Below are positions 44,089-52,670 of a stretch of 52,670 nucleotides of DNA, piece after piece. Location of the stretch: NCBI GenBank assembly GCA_022800815.1, contig JAAWRC010000023.1:1-52670 (forward strand), written 5' to 3'. This DNA is from Lachnospiraceae bacterium. GTDB lineage: Bacteria; Bacillota; Clostridia; Lachnospirales; Lachnospiraceae. Under the pieces are notes generated by a model that was not told where the DNA came from, searched no databases, and saw only the letters and a list, made by a program, of their open reading frames with translations. The first letter of the stretch is position 1, and each line of letters opens with the position of its first letter. The position numbers and the translations under genes are program-made.

Positions 44089-45153
44089 CTATCCATACAG
44101 GCTTTCAAATTCTTCCAGGGTAATCCCCAGCTCAAATGCCGCCGGTTCTCCCTCCGCCGTCTTTTCATACCAGTTCCAGACCTCGTCCATGGTCGGTGCG
44201 GAAACCTCGAACAAGGCGGCAATGTCACGGATCACCTTTAAGCCGAAAGGGAAATCCGCCGTAAAATAGCGGGACTGCCAGTCCAGGGCCCAGCCGTTCT
44301 CCACTCGTTTCATCGGCGAAGTCAATCCCTTAAACGCCGGTATGCCCTTGAGTTTCCGGGTCATTTCAGAGATCGTCCGGCTCTCATAGTGCTCCCTGAG
44401 GGGCTTCACGGAGCCGAGGTCCATGGGGATCCTCTCACAGAGCGCCTGCAGTTCCCGGTCGCAGGCGATGAGGAGCGCAGACGCCTCGTCGGTCCACTCC
44501 TCGTAAAACAAAAAATTCCGGGGATAAACCATTCCCCGCCCGTGATTCCGAAACATGGAATACAAGCGGGTCGTGTGCAGGAGCGGGTTCGAGGGAGTCA
44601 GCGTCACGGACAGGTAATTTTCGAGAGGGATGCAGGGCATGTCAAAAAGCCCCTCCAGGTCCCCGCACAATCCCGCGGCCGCCGCCCCTGGGATGGCTCC
44701 GACCTGAAGCTTTTCCTTCCTGCCCAGCTCATACACGGATTTTCCATATTGCTTCAGCCTGGCGATGCTGTGAACCCGCTGAAACCCGAACAAGGTACAG
44801 CCCTTCCTCAAAAGTCTCTGAAAGGAAAATTCGGCACCTCCGCTCCCGGGAACCACGCCGATCTTCTGTCCCGCCTCCACGAAAGGCTCCATGCGCTCCC
44901 CCAGAGCCGGAAACAGCTGGGCCGGCATTGTGATCCATATGATTTCCGCTCCCTCCAGAGCCTCCTCCATGGAACCCGTCACCCTCGACGGCCTCCCTCT
45001 CAAGAGCAGGTTCTCTTCCGCATCATATACCCTCAGCTCTCTGCCCCAGCATTCCGGTTTTGACGTGTACACGGTCACCTCATGTCCCTTATGGGCAAAT
45101 TCGGCCGCCATGAGCGTTCCGACATTTCCCCCGCCGATCACCGCAGTCCTCAT
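44089..45153 (-). CDS. NAD/NADP octopine/nopaline dehydrogenase family protein
   Basis: Enzymes of this family reduce the imine formed from an amino group and a 2-keto acid, giving N-(carboxyalkyl) amines (opines). The 354 residues start MRTAVIGGGNVGTLMAAEFA, a Rossmann loop, with IIWITMPAQLFPAL, GVVPGSGGAEFSFQRLL and, in the helical C-terminal domain, TLTPSNPLLHTTRLYSMF, where the histidine is the expected catalytic residue. The ATG overlaps the stop of the upstream glycosyltransferase (ATGA), and the binding site is GGGGAGATACGGC. It opens the amine cassette. Confidence 0.88.
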   Translation of the reverse strand: MRTAVIGGGNVGTLMAAEFAHKGHEVTVYTSKPECWGRELRVYDAEENLLLRGRPSRVTGSMEEALEGAEIIWITMPAQLFPALGERMEPFVEAGQKIGVVPGSGGAEFSFQRLLRKGCTLFGFQRVHSIARLKQYGKSVYELGRKEKLQVGAIPGAAAAGLCGDLEGLFDMPCIPLENYLSVTLTPSNPLLHTTRLYSMFRNHGRGMVYPRNFLFYEEWTDEASALLIACDRELQALCERIPMDLGSVKPLREHYESRTISEMTRKLKGIPAFKGLTSPMKRVENGWALDWQSRYFTADFPFGLKVIRDIAALFEVSAPTMDEVWNWYEKTAEGEPAAFELGITLEEFESLYG

Positions 45154-47345
45154 GCCGTATCTCCCCGCTTCGGTTCCTTTGCGAAATCTCTCAGGGAAAA
45201 ATCAGAAGCAAGCAGGGTCAGATTTGGATTATAATAAGGGTCGCCTTCCTCAAGGATTTTCTTCCAACGTCTCCGGAAGATCTCCACCTCGTGATCAAAC
45301 CGGAAAATTTTCTCCGGCGTATTTTCAGCCCCTCTGGATTTTGACTCGTAATGATGCAGCTGAACAAAGGGATTATAAACCACCAGTTTATCAAGCCCTC
45401 TCACTTTCAGGCAATAGTCAATATCGTTAAAAGCCACCGCCAGACCCTCGTCGAATCCGTCGACCTCCTCGAAAATGTTCTTTTTGGTCATCATGCAGGC
45501 CGCCGTGACCGCACTGTAATCCTGAGCGCACATGGAACGCAGGAAATAGGTCTTTTCCCCCCTGTGGAATCCGACAAAGGTATGCCCGGCAATCCCCTTG
45601 TATCCCACGATGACGCCTGCGTGCTGGATCGTGTCGTCCCCGTAAAAGAGCTGCGCCCCGACAATTCCCACGTCCTCCCGCTGACAAAAACCGAGCATCT
45701 CCTCGACACAATCCTCGTTGATCAGTTCCGTGTCGTTATTTAAGAACAGCAGGTATTCGCCTCCCGCATAAGGCACTGCGGCATTGTTGATGGCTGAAAA
45801 GTTGAAGCCCTTTCCCTCCCAGCGGATCACCTGAAGCTTCCGGTACCGCTTTTCCAGCGCCTCGTAGCACCGGAAGGTCTCCTCCTCCGTGCTGTTATTC
45901 TCCACGACGATCACTTCCAGATTTTTATAGGAAGCCTTCTCCAGGAGGGATCTCACGCACGTGAGCAGATCATCGGCATGGTCCTTGTTCGGAATGATCA
46001 CGGAGACCAGGGGACTTCCTTTCACCGGATAACGTACCCGGTAAGCCCCCAGCACCTCGTTTTCTTCCACTTCCACCTCACCGATTCCGATTCGCTCACA
46101 GTGGGCCTTGATGGCCCTGGCTCCGGCCTCGAAGGCGTACAGTTTTTTCTTCGGATCCTCCGCCGTGGAGCCCTCGTTCACTCTCCAGTGGTACAGAACC
46201 TTCGGTATATGACAGATGACGTCCGCCCGCTCCACGCACCGGAAGACAAAGTCATAGTCCTGTGAACCGTCGAAGTCCGCCCGGAAGCCGCCGAGTTCCT
46301 TCGCCAAGGTTCGCTCCGCCACAAATAGATGGGAAATATAATTCATGCTTCGAAGCAGGTCCGGATTAAAGTCCGGCTTGAAATGGGCGTCAAAATAAAA
46401 GGGCTTTCCCCTTTTCACAGTCAGTTTGTCTTCATCCGAGTAAAGCACCTGAACCTTTCGTCCTTCCTCCGCCTCCCGGTTGATCCGAAGGGCGCATTCG
46501 TAGAGTGCGTCCTCGGAAAGAACGTCGTCATGGTCCAGGAGAACGATATAATCCCCCCGGGCCAGGGCCAGGGCCGCATTGGTATTTCCCGCAATCCCGA
46601 GGTTCTCCGGCAGGCGGACGGATCTAATCCGCCCGTCCGCCTGCCCGTACGCCTGGACCCTGCGCCAGAAACCCTCCCCGTCAAAGCCGGCTCCTTTGCT
46701 CCCGTCCGCCAGGCAGAGCTCCCAGTTTCCGTAGGTCTGCCTCTCGACGGAGTCTACCATCTCGTCCAGAAGCTTCTCCGGCGTCCGGTAGAGGGGCACG
46801 ATGATGCTGAATTTCGGCATGATCGGAAAACCGTCCCTCCTCTGCCTTTCCAGTTCCTGCGCAGAAGGCTGCACCAGAACCCTCCAACTGTTGTATCTTT
46901 TTTTATCCTGCCTGAACTTTCCTGCCAGTTTTTTAAAAAAGGCCTTCCATCCATACTGTTTTAAAATGGCGATTCCCCGTTTTATGGAATCCGGCCGAAA
47001 CAACAGCTTAAGCCGGAGGAGCAGAGAGGCGGGGCGGTCCTTCGTTCCGCCCATGGCCACCTTTTCTTTTAAAGTCTTCCCCTCCGCCCGAAATACAATC
47101 TCGTAGGAGTCTTTCGCATCATAGGGAAACGAAATGCAGAAGCCCAGCTTCAGTGCGCTCTTCCCCACGAAAAATTCCCGGTTCACGTCAAACCTTCCCG
47201 CATCCGTGCGGACAAAGGGGACCTTCCCACTCTTTTTTCCGACGATCTCGATATCCACGGGAATCTCCGGGGAACTGCTGACCGCCCAGCCGGAAAGCAC
47301 CATCTCCGAATCTTTTGTCTCCACCGTGTCAATGTAATACTTCAC
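45150..47345 (-). CDS. Glycosyltransferase with two GT2 domains and an N-terminal beta domain
   Basis: A 731-residue enzyme starting at GTG 47345, just after GGAGGCGGAAACC, which lies inside the end of the upstream gene (17-base overlap). The N-terminal 100 residues (YYIDTVETKDSEMVLSGWAV ...) look like a beta-sandwich accessory domain. Two GT-A domains follow: about 190-420 with FSIIVPLYRTPEKLL and LLDHDDVLSEDALYE, and about 450-700 with VSVIIPNKDHADDLL and FLNNDTELINEDCVEEM. Such rhamnan-type transferases build cell-wall polysaccharides. A longer frame to 47612 is an arginine-rich shadow of the upstream low-complexity tail. Confidence 0.88.
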   Translation of the reverse strand: MKYYIDTVETKDSEMVLSGWAVSSSPEIPVDIEIVGKKSGKVPFVRTDAGRFDVNREFFVGKSALKLGFCISFPYDAKDSYEIVFRAEGKTLKEKVAMGGTKDRPASLLLRLKLLFRPDSIKRGIAILKQYGWKAFFKKLAGKFRQDKKRYNSWRVLVQPSAQELERQRRDGFPIMPKFSIIVPLYRTPEKLLDEMVDSVERQTYGNWELCLADGSKGAGFDGEGFWRRVQAYGQADGRIRSVRLPENLGIAGNTNAALALARGDYIVLLDHDDVLSEDALYECALRINREAEEGRKVQVLYSDEDKLTVKRGKPFYFDAHFKPDFNPDLLRSMNYISHLFVAERTLAKELGGFRADFDGSQDYDFVFRCVERADVICHIPKVLYHWRVNEGSTAEDPKKKLYAFEAGARAIKAHCERIGIGEVEVEENEVLGAYRVRYPVKGSPLVSVIIPNKDHADDLLTCVRSLLEKASYKNLEVIVVENNSTEEETFRCYEALEKRYRKLQVIRWEGKGFNFSAINNAAVPYAGGEYLLFLNNDTELINEDCVEEMLGFCQREDVGIVGAQLFYGDDTIQHAGVIVGYKGIAGHTFVGFHRGEKTYFLRSMCAQDYSAVTAACMMTKKNIFEEVDGFDEGLAVAFNDIDYCLKVRGLDKLVVYNPFVQLHHYESKSRGAENTPEKIFRFDHEVEIFRRRWKKILEEGDPYYNPNLTLLASDFSLRDFAKEPKRGDTA

Positions 47346-50300
47346 GGTTTCCGCCTCCCTTCTCCGGCCCGTCGGCCTCCGGCTCCGACAATTCTTCGCC
47401 GGATGTCTCCCCCTCGGGTCGTCTTTCCTCCGGCGATCCCACCCCGGGTGTCTCCGTCCCAGGCGCTTCCGTCTCAGACTTCCCCTCCTCCGGTGCTTCC
47501 GTCCCCGGTGCCTCTGTCTCGGGCATTTTCTCACCGGACGTCTCCGCCCCGTGCTCCTCTGTCCCAGGCGTTTCCCCGCCGAACGTCTCCGCCCCGGGTG
47601 TCTCCGTCTCAAACGGTTTCTCGCCGGACATACCCTCCTCGGGCTTCCTCTCCGCCGGCATTTCCGCCTCGGGCTTCTCCGTCCCGAAAGCTTCCCTCTC
47701 CGTTCCGCTTTCCTCCGTCCCGGAGGGAGGCTCCTCCGTCACCGGACCGGAAGAGAGATAGGAGTTTCCGCTGCCCTCAACCACGGTCCCCTTGGGAACC
47801 AGCCTGATCTCAATGGCTTCCAGACGTTTCGCCTGGCCCATGGTGCCGGCCGTCTCCCCGTTCTTCGCCCAGCCCAGCCAACCATAGCTCTGGGCGTGAA
47901 CCCGGTAATAAATGTCGTATACTTCCGCCATCTTTCCGGAAAGCCGGATTTCGATGGCCTCCAGACGCTTCGCCTGGCCGGTCGTCCCGCTCTCCTCGCC
48001 GTTTTGCACCCAGTCAAGCCAGCCGTAGGTCTGAACATAAGTCCGGTATTGAACGTCTCCCGGAATTCCCGTGTTCTTAAGGGAAATCCGAATTCCCTCC
48101 AGCCGCTTGGCCTCACCCTCCGTGCCGCTCGTCTGTCCGTTTTCCTTCGCCGCCTGCCAGCCGTAGGTCTGGACGTGGGTCTCGTAAAACACCCCGTTCG
48201 GCCAATAGAAGGCTCCCGCCCCGCTGCCGGGCGGATTGCCGCCTTTTTGCACCATGACGATCTGGATGGCCTCAATCCGCTTCGCCACCTCCGCCGTCCC
48301 GGCGGACTCCCCGTTCTTCGCCCAGCCCATCCAGCCAAAGCTCTGGGCGTGAACCCGGTAATAAATGTCATATTTTTTCGCCAGGTCGCCGGTCAGCTCA
48401 ATCTGGATGGCTTCCATCCGCTTTCCCTCGCCGACGGTTCCGCCGGTTCCCCCGTCATACACCCAGCCCTGCCAGCCGTAAGTCTGGAGATAGGTGCGGT
48501 AGCGGATGCCTCCTGCGACATAAGGGCTGGATGCGCGAATCTGGATCGCCTCCATCCGCTTTCCCTCGCCGGTCACGCCGCCCACGGCCCCGTCCGCCAC
48601 GGAGGGCAGCCAGCCGTAGGACTGCATGTGGGGCGTATAGGTGACCGTCGGCGGAAGCCAGTGGCAGGCAACTCCTTCCCCGGTTCCCTCCGGCACGAAG
48701 CCCTTGGCCACGAGCTTCACCTGGACCGCCTCCGCGCGCTTCGAAAGCCCCACGGTTCCGGCCTCCTCGCCGTTTTTCGCCCAGCCCAGCCAGCCATAGC
48801 TCTGACTGTGAACCCGGTAATAAATGTCATACTGATTCGCCGCCTCCCCGGTCAGTTCGATCCTCACCGCCTGCAGGTCCCTTCCTCCGCCGGGAATCCC
48901 GTTTCCGGAAGCCCCGTCTTTCCAACCCATCCAGCCAATGCCGGCCATGTGGGCGTCTATGCGGATGCCTCCCGTCATGCCCGCCGTGTCCAGCTGGAGC
49001 CGCAGGGCCTGGAGACTTAACTGCATGTTCGTGGTTCCCGCAGTCTCACCGCCCGCCACAAAGCTCTGCCACCCCTTTCCGGTCACATAGCCGCAGTAAG
49101 AAAGGCTGGCGTTGGTCCAGAGCTCCGAACGGTCCTCGTAAATCCCCGAATCGCTGATCACCTCGTAGGTGCCGGAACCGAGCTCCAGATAAAAATAGCC
49201 GTTCACATACTGGCTTTCCCGTCTCGTTCCGTTCACCGTCAGCGACGTGTTCGCCGGAATGTTCGTCGGAAGATAAACCCTGGCCCTCGTGTTCGCCGGA
49301 ATGGTCATCACCGTTTTCAGACGCCCGTCCCCCAGCATCTCATAGGAGACCCGAATGCTTCCCTTCACGGAAGGAACTGCGATGGAGCCAAAACGGACTC
49401 CTCCCGGCTGAAGCTTGATCTGAAACTCGTCGAAGCCGCCGGTCAGGGGCTTGATTCCGAACATACCCCTGGCCAGCTGGCTGGCCGGTGCGGACCCCCA
49501 GGGATGGGAATAGGTCATGTTCCCCTTATTCTCCGGATTCCAGGCCTCCGTCGTCACCGTCGCATCCAGCTCGTACATCATGTAGGCCCAGCTGCGCACG
49601 CCCTCGTTCACGTTGGGATTTGACATGATCTGCCTTGCCAGCGTGCCGTTGTTGCTCTCATAAAGGCCCTGTAAAAGGAAAAACGTCCCGTAAACGCTCA
49701 TGGTCACCTGGCCGTCCCGCTCGATGGAGGCGGCCATCGCGTCCGCCATCGCCTGATCGCCGTAAATGTCGTAAGCGAGGGCGTAGGCCGTCGCATGCTG
49801 GGCACCGTGGCCCGTGATCTGGCCGTCCGCAGTCAGACCGTCACAAAAGGTTCCCGTCTCCCTGCGGTACAGTCTCCGGATCATGGAGTCACGTATCACC
49901 GCCGCCCGGCTTCTGTAAAGGGAGGCGTCCGAGGTCTTTCCCAGCTTTTCGGCGATGGAAGCCATGTCCTCATAAGCCCCCACGCAGACCGCATTGAACA
50001 CCGTGTTATAGAAGACGCTCTCGTCGTAACCGTCCCGCTCCGTATAGGGCCAGTCGATTAAAAGCGTCTTCTTGGGCCGTTTTACCAGCCCCAGGGAGGC
50101 GTCAAAGTAGGAATCGTACAGCTTTCCCTTTAGCAGGTCATAATTTTTCTCAAGGAAGGCCGCATCTCCCGTATATAAATAATCCTGCCAGGCTCCCATG
50201 ATGCAGAACAGCTGATACTCCGCCGGCCACTGCGGGTTATTGCTCGTATAGTCCAGGGAATGCCTTGCCAGGCTGTAGTCGTCCTCAAAAGAGTAGCTGG

Positions 50301-51816
50301 AGAGCATGTTGATCAGGACGTCCCCCTCGTAGGCTGCCCGCTCCCTGCTCTGGGAATCCACGTACAGATCCTGGTTCGTCGCCTGTATCGTGTACTTGGT
50401 CATGCCATAGATATCGTTCAGCACGTCGTTGCTGCTGGAAAACGACGACTCTCCGGACGAAAATTCCTGCCGGACAGCCATCCCCTGGACCATCCCCGTC
50501 TTCAGGGCCACCGGACAGTTGTCAATCTGGACGTAGCGAAAGGTCTTCATGCCCACGTCCCCCAGCTCCTGACGGCCCGCCTTCAGGTTCCAGACCTCCC
50601 GGTAAACGTTTCCCGTCCGCATCTGGTACCTGACCGTGCCGTCTGAATTCAGCTCCTCCCCGTAGGAAACCGTGACCTGTCCCTGAACCGGCGAACTGAC
50701 GGTCAGCTTCAGGCTGCCGACGATCTCCTTCCCCATGTCGACGAGGTAGGAGTTGCCGGACAGCCGCTTCACCGACGCCGAAGGAATCTCGTAGCGGGTC
50801 ATGTTCTCCGACGGATACGGGGTGAGGGTTCCCGTGAGATTCAACGCCTGAGCCGACGAGGCCCCGCTCCAGCCGCCCGCCGAATAGGAAGTCTCGCTCC
50901 AGCCGTAAGGATACAGGGCCCCGTTCATGTTCTGGGCTGCGGCGTAATAATAAGCCCCCACCCCCACGTTCACTCCGTTGTTCCCGAAGACCTGATTGGC
51001 ATTGAGCGCCTTCCAGCTTCCCCGGTCCCTGCCGGAATTGACCAGCACCTCCCGCCTTCCGTCCGTGTAAAAGACGGTGATCTGGCAAAGAAAGCTCCTG
51101 TTCTCCTCCGCATAACAGATCGCCCCGGCCGTGTTGCCGCCGGTTTTTAGATAATCCGTAATGTCATAGGTGTTGTAGTACAGCTTTCCGCCGTTCAGGC
51201 GGCTCGGCCCCAGGCCCACCAGCTCTCCGTTGACGTAAAAGTCATAGACGTACTGCCGGCTTTTTTCAGGGGAAGACGCCGTCACGCTGGCGACCGCCTT
51301 CTCGATTCCGCTTCCCGCCTGAAAGTTTCCGCGCAAAAAAACAAAGGCATCTTTTCCCCAAATGCCCTGCACGCTTGCCCATCTCGTTCCCGTCGCCGTC
51401 GTGAACGCCTGCGGTGTGGACAGGGCGCTCTCCAACCCGTCCCTGTCCTTCGTCTGGACGCACCAGTAATAAAGCTGGTCGTCCTCCAATTTGGCCGAAA
51501 GCCCGGCGATACGAATCCCGGCGCTGCCGCCTCCGGATATCCAGCCGGTGTCAGCCACGTCCGGACCGGTCGAAAGCTTCGACGCCCGGCTCGCTATAAC
51601 GATCCGGTATGCTGACTGGTACTCGTCATAATCCCGGTCCACGAAGGACCAGGAAAATCGGAGATCCTCCCTGGGAACGCCCATGGGGTCCTCCAGGAGG
51701 TTGATTTTTAAGTTTTCCGGTTTTTCCGGCGCCGCCCCCGCAGCGCCGGCCCCCAGGGGGAACAACGCCGCAAGAAACAATATCCCAAACAGCCATCTTT
51801 TCAATTTCATGTTCAT
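47329..51816 (-). CDS. Secreted GH78 alpha-L-rhamnosidase-like enzyme with nine ChW repeats and acidic tail
   Basis: A 1495-residue secreted protein. A signal peptide (KLKRWLFGILFLAALFPLGA) is followed by a fibronectin-like domain, then the GH78 region: YVDSQSRERAAYEGDVL gives the catalytic-acid motif (compare DCPQRDERLGWTGD of known enzymes), QWPAEYQLF a further acidic motif, and the rhamnosidase C-domain includes TYSHPWGSAPASQLARGMFG. Nine ChW repeats (pattern SYGWLGWAKNG ... KRLEAIEIRL) follow from about 910 to 1365. The last 130 residues are rich in Pro, Glu, Thr and Gly. The start, 51816 or 51810, has no strong binding site. It probably trims or remodels rhamnose-bearing polymer at the wall; no rhamnose synthesis genes are in the window. 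Confidence 0.87.
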   Translation of the reverse strand: MNMKLKRWLFGILFLAALFPLGAGAAGAAPEKPENLKINLLEDPMGVPREDLRFSWSFVDRDYDEYQSAYRIVIASRASKLSTGPDVADTGWISGGGSAGIRIAGLSAKLEDDQLYYWCVQTKDRDGLESALSTPQAFTTATGTRWASVQGIWGKDAFVFLRGNFQAGSGIEKAVASVTASSPEKSRQYVYDFYVNGELVGLGPSRLNGGKLYYNTYDITDYLKTGGNTAGAICYAEENRSFLCQITVFYTDGRREVLVNSGRDRGSWKALNANQVFGNNGVNVGVGAYYYAAAQNMNGALYPYGWSETSYSAGGWSGASSAQALNLTGTLTPYPSENMTRYEIPSASVKRLSGNSYLVDMGKEIVGSLKLTVSSPVQGQVTVSYGEELNSDGTVRYQMRTGNVYREVWNLKAGRQELGDVGMKTFRYVQIDNCPVALKTGMVQGMAVRQEFSSGESSFSSSNDVLNDIYGMTKYTIQATNQDLYVDSQSRERAAYEGDVLINMLSSYSFEDDYSLARHSLDYTSNNPQWPAEYQLFCIMGAWQDYLYTGDAAFLEKNYDLLKGKLYDSYFDASLGLVKRPKKTLLIDWPYTERDGYDESVFYNTVFNAVCVGAYEDMASIAEKLGKTSDASLYRSRAAVIRDSMIRRLYRRETGTFCDGLTADGQITGHGAQHATAYALAYDIYGDQAMADAMAASIERDGQVTMSVYGTFFLLQGLYESNNGTLARQIMSNPNVNEGVRSWAYMMYELDATVTTEAWNPENKGNMTYSHPWGSAPASQLARGMFGIKPLTGGFDEFQIKLQPGGVRFGSIAVPSVKGSIRVSYEMLGDGRLKTVMTIPANTRARVYLPTNIPANTSLTVNGTRRESQYVNGYFYLELGSGTYEVISDSGIYEDRSELWTNASLSYCGYVTGKGWQSFVAGGETAGTTNMQLSLQALRLQLDTAGMTGGIRIDAHMAGIGWMGWKDGASGNGIPGGGRDLQAVRIELTGEAANQYDIYYRVHSQSYGWLGWAKNGEEAGTVGLSKRAEAVQVKLVAKGFVPEGTGEGVACHWLPPTVTYTPHMQSYGWLPSVADGAVGGVTGEGKRMEAIQIRASSPYVAGGIRYRTYLQTYGWQGWVYDGGTGGTVGEGKRMEAIQIELTGDLAKKYDIYYRVHAQSFGWMGWAKNGESAGTAEVAKRIEAIQIVMVQKGGNPPGSGAGAFYWPNGVFYETHVQTYGWQAAKENGQTSGTEGEAKRLEGIRISLKNTGIPGDVQYRTYVQTYGWLDWVQNGEESGTTGQAKRLEAIEIRLSGKMAEVYDIYYRVHAQSYGWLGWAKNGETAGTMGQAKRLEAIEIRLVPKGTVVEGSGNSYLSSGPVTEEPPSGTEESGTEREAFGTEKPEAEMPAERKPEEGMSGEKPFETETPGAETFGGETPGTEEHGAETSGEKMPETEAPGTEAPEEGKSETEAPGTETPGVGSPEERRPEGETSGEELSEPEADGPEKGGGNREVLH

Positions 51817-51833
51817 GCTCACATTTCTGAACG

Positions 51834-52670
51834 TCAATATAGTTTATAGCTTAAATCCAGGTCCACGTTTCCGGGAATTCCATTCACCCGTCCCCGTTCC
51901 GTGTACTGCCACATCTGCACATTCGTGAGGCCGGTCCAGTTTCCGCCCTCATAGCCGGTATTCTTTACCATCGCTCTGGTAGCCGAATCGTTAAACTGCA
52001 GTACGTCGTCGCTCCAGCGATATCTTGCCAGCCAGATCTCGTATGCGGAAGCGATCCGGTCATAGTCAAACACCCGTTTCAGCTTGCTGGGACTGCCGTA
52101 CACCATGGTCTTGTATCCGGCCGCCCGCATCACGGAACAGAATTCCTGGGCCATCGCCATGTTGTTCAGCTTGGCCGCCGTCGTCATATGCTCTTCCTCT
52201 TCCAGATCGAAGACCACCGGCAGAGTGACCGGATACCCTCTCAAAAGGCTCACGGCAAATTCTGCCTCCGCCCTCGCCTCCTCCGGTGTCGACGCATAAC
52301 AGTACACGTATCCGCCGATCGGTATTCCGTTTGCCAAGGCTCCCTGAGCATTTTTCCGGAAATAATGATCCTCCATCAGGGTTCCCCCCGTGGACCCCGT
52401 ATTCTTCTGCGTAATCCTGAGCATCGCAAATTCCACGCCGTCCGCTTTCGCTTTCTGCCAGTTGATGCTCCCCTGCCATGCGGAAACGTCGACTCCCCAT
52501 AATTCCGGTTTATAATACGTGTTTGCCACAGAACCGGGAGCCGCTCCCCCTTTTCCCACCAGGACGATCTCTATGGCCTCCAGACGCTTGTAGTAACCCT
52601 CACTCCCGCAGGGGGCCCCGTTTTTCGCCCACCCGGTCCAGCCAAAGGTCTGGCAGTGAACCCGGTAATA
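51834..52670 (-). CDS. GH25 lysozyme-like enzyme with ChW repeat, 5' end outside the window
   Basis: The frame is open to the window edge, so the start is not seen. The visible 278 residues begin with a ChW repeat (YYRVHCQTFGWTGWAKNG, then KRLEAIEIVLVG). The GH25 muramidase domain follows: ELWGVDVSAWQGSINWQKAK with the first catalytic aspartate, GGYVYCYASTPEEARAEAEF, and LPVVFDLEEEEHM with the D-x-E pair. It ends GNVDLDLSYKLY, the family-typical end (VDLD). It should cleave peptidoglycan between MurNAc and GlcNAc while held on the wall by ChW repeats. The stop is 17 bases before the start of the GH78 gene, so the two are likely co-transcribed. Confidence 0.9.
   Translation of the reverse strand, partial: YYRVHCQTFGWTGWAKNGAPCGSEGYYKRLEAIEIVLVGKGGAAPGSVANTYYKPELWGVDVSAWQGSINWQKAKADGVEFAMLRITQKNTGSTGGTLMEDHYFRKNAQGALANGIPIGGYVYCYASTPEEARAEAEFAVSLLRGYPVTLPVVFDLEEEEHMTTAAKLNNMAMAQEFCSVMRAAGYKTMVYGSPSKLKRVFDYDRIASAYEIWLARYRWSDDVLQFNDSATRAMVKNTGYEGGNWTGLTNVQMWQYTERGRVNGIPGNVDLDLSYKLY

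Noticed and set aside
47346-47612. Arg-rich N-terminal extension of the double GT2 enzyme
   Set aside because: It is the out-of-frame reading of the Pro/Glu/Thr tail of the GH78 gene. GTG 47345 with a good binding site gives the family-like start.
47403-47760. Repeat-rich GC region as a mobile or VNTR element
   Set aside because: The repeats are irregular ETPGTE-like codon patterns of the low-complexity tail, with no exact unit.
47551-49020. Long plus-strand ORF of 489 codons opposite the ChW region
   Set aside because: It mirrors the GC-rich ChW repeats of the GH78 gene on the other strand, has no domain sense and lies wholly inside a well-supported gene.
1-52670. tRNA, rRNA, transposase, integrase or attachment sites
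   Set aside because: I looked for transposase and integrase motifs in the translated frames and for tRNA-like ends, and found none convincing. The mosaic nature is therefore not explained by a visible mobile element.

Overview
The window is a large surface-polysaccharide locus of a Gram-positive anaerobe, most likely a gut clostridium of the Lachnospiraceae type. The reasons are nine ChW (clostridial hydrophobic Trp) repeats on a secreted GH78 enzyme, another ChW repeat on a GH25 enzyme, AGGAGG-type ribosome binding sites with some GTG and TTG starts, DUF6020/DUF6077-like membrane proteins and a LicC-LicA fusion. Every gene I accept reads on the minus strand, so transcription runs from high to low coordinates. 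No rRNA, tRNA, CRISPR array, insertion sequence or integrase was seen.

In transcription order: (1) 52.7-47.3 kb, two secreted ChW proteins, a GH25 lysozyme-like enzyme cut by the window edge and a GH78 rhamnosidase-like enzyme. (2) 47.3-39.7 kb, a double-domain GT2 glycosyltransferase and a GC-rich cassette of opine-type dehydrogenase, winged-helix/cytidylyltransferase, amidohydrolase and LicC-LicA-like fusion, probably making and attaching a CDP-activated phospho-amine such as phosphocholine. (3) 39.6-36.3 kb, a good promoter, the initiating undecaprenyl-phosphate sugar transferase and two membrane proteins. (4) 36.2-30.1 kb, an extended -10 promoter, a PssD/PssE-like split glycosyltransferase, a GT2-GT4 fusion, an ABC-2 polysaccharide exporter and a pyruvyltransferase with a heptad-repeat tail. 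(5) 30.1-21.1 kb, two tandem GT4-GT2 fusions, a DUF6020-like protein and a GtrII-like membrane glycosyltransferase. (6) 21.0-13.4 kb, a YerE-like thiamine-diphosphate enzyme, an NAD-dependent reductase, and pseB, pseC, pseI, pseH, pseG for pseudaminic acid (pseF is absent). (7) 13.4-4.6 kb, an AT-rich cassette: an acyltransferase frameshifted in a G9 tract, two unrecognised paralogous proteins, a YcgL-like nucleotidyltransferase, a GT2, a pyruvyltransferase-like protein with an in-frame G10 tract, a wrecked GT2 and a Wzx-type flippase. (8) 4.3-0.9 kb, rfbF, rfbH and rfbG for CDP-3,6-dideoxyhexose. (9) below 0.9 kb, a structured terminator and a frameshifted gene of another type.

Together the genes point to a complex glycan carrying pseudaminic acid, a 3,6-dideoxyhexose (perhaps the branched yersiniose type), O-acyl and pyruvate or similar groups and a phospho-amine. 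Both an ABC exporter and a Wzx flippase are present, so two glycans or a lipid-linked plus a secondary glycan may be made. The most interesting signals are the long G tracts in neighbouring decoration genes, which suggest phase variation, the unrecognised gene pair at 9.3-12.2 kb, and the opine-dehydrogenase/LicC-LicA cassette.
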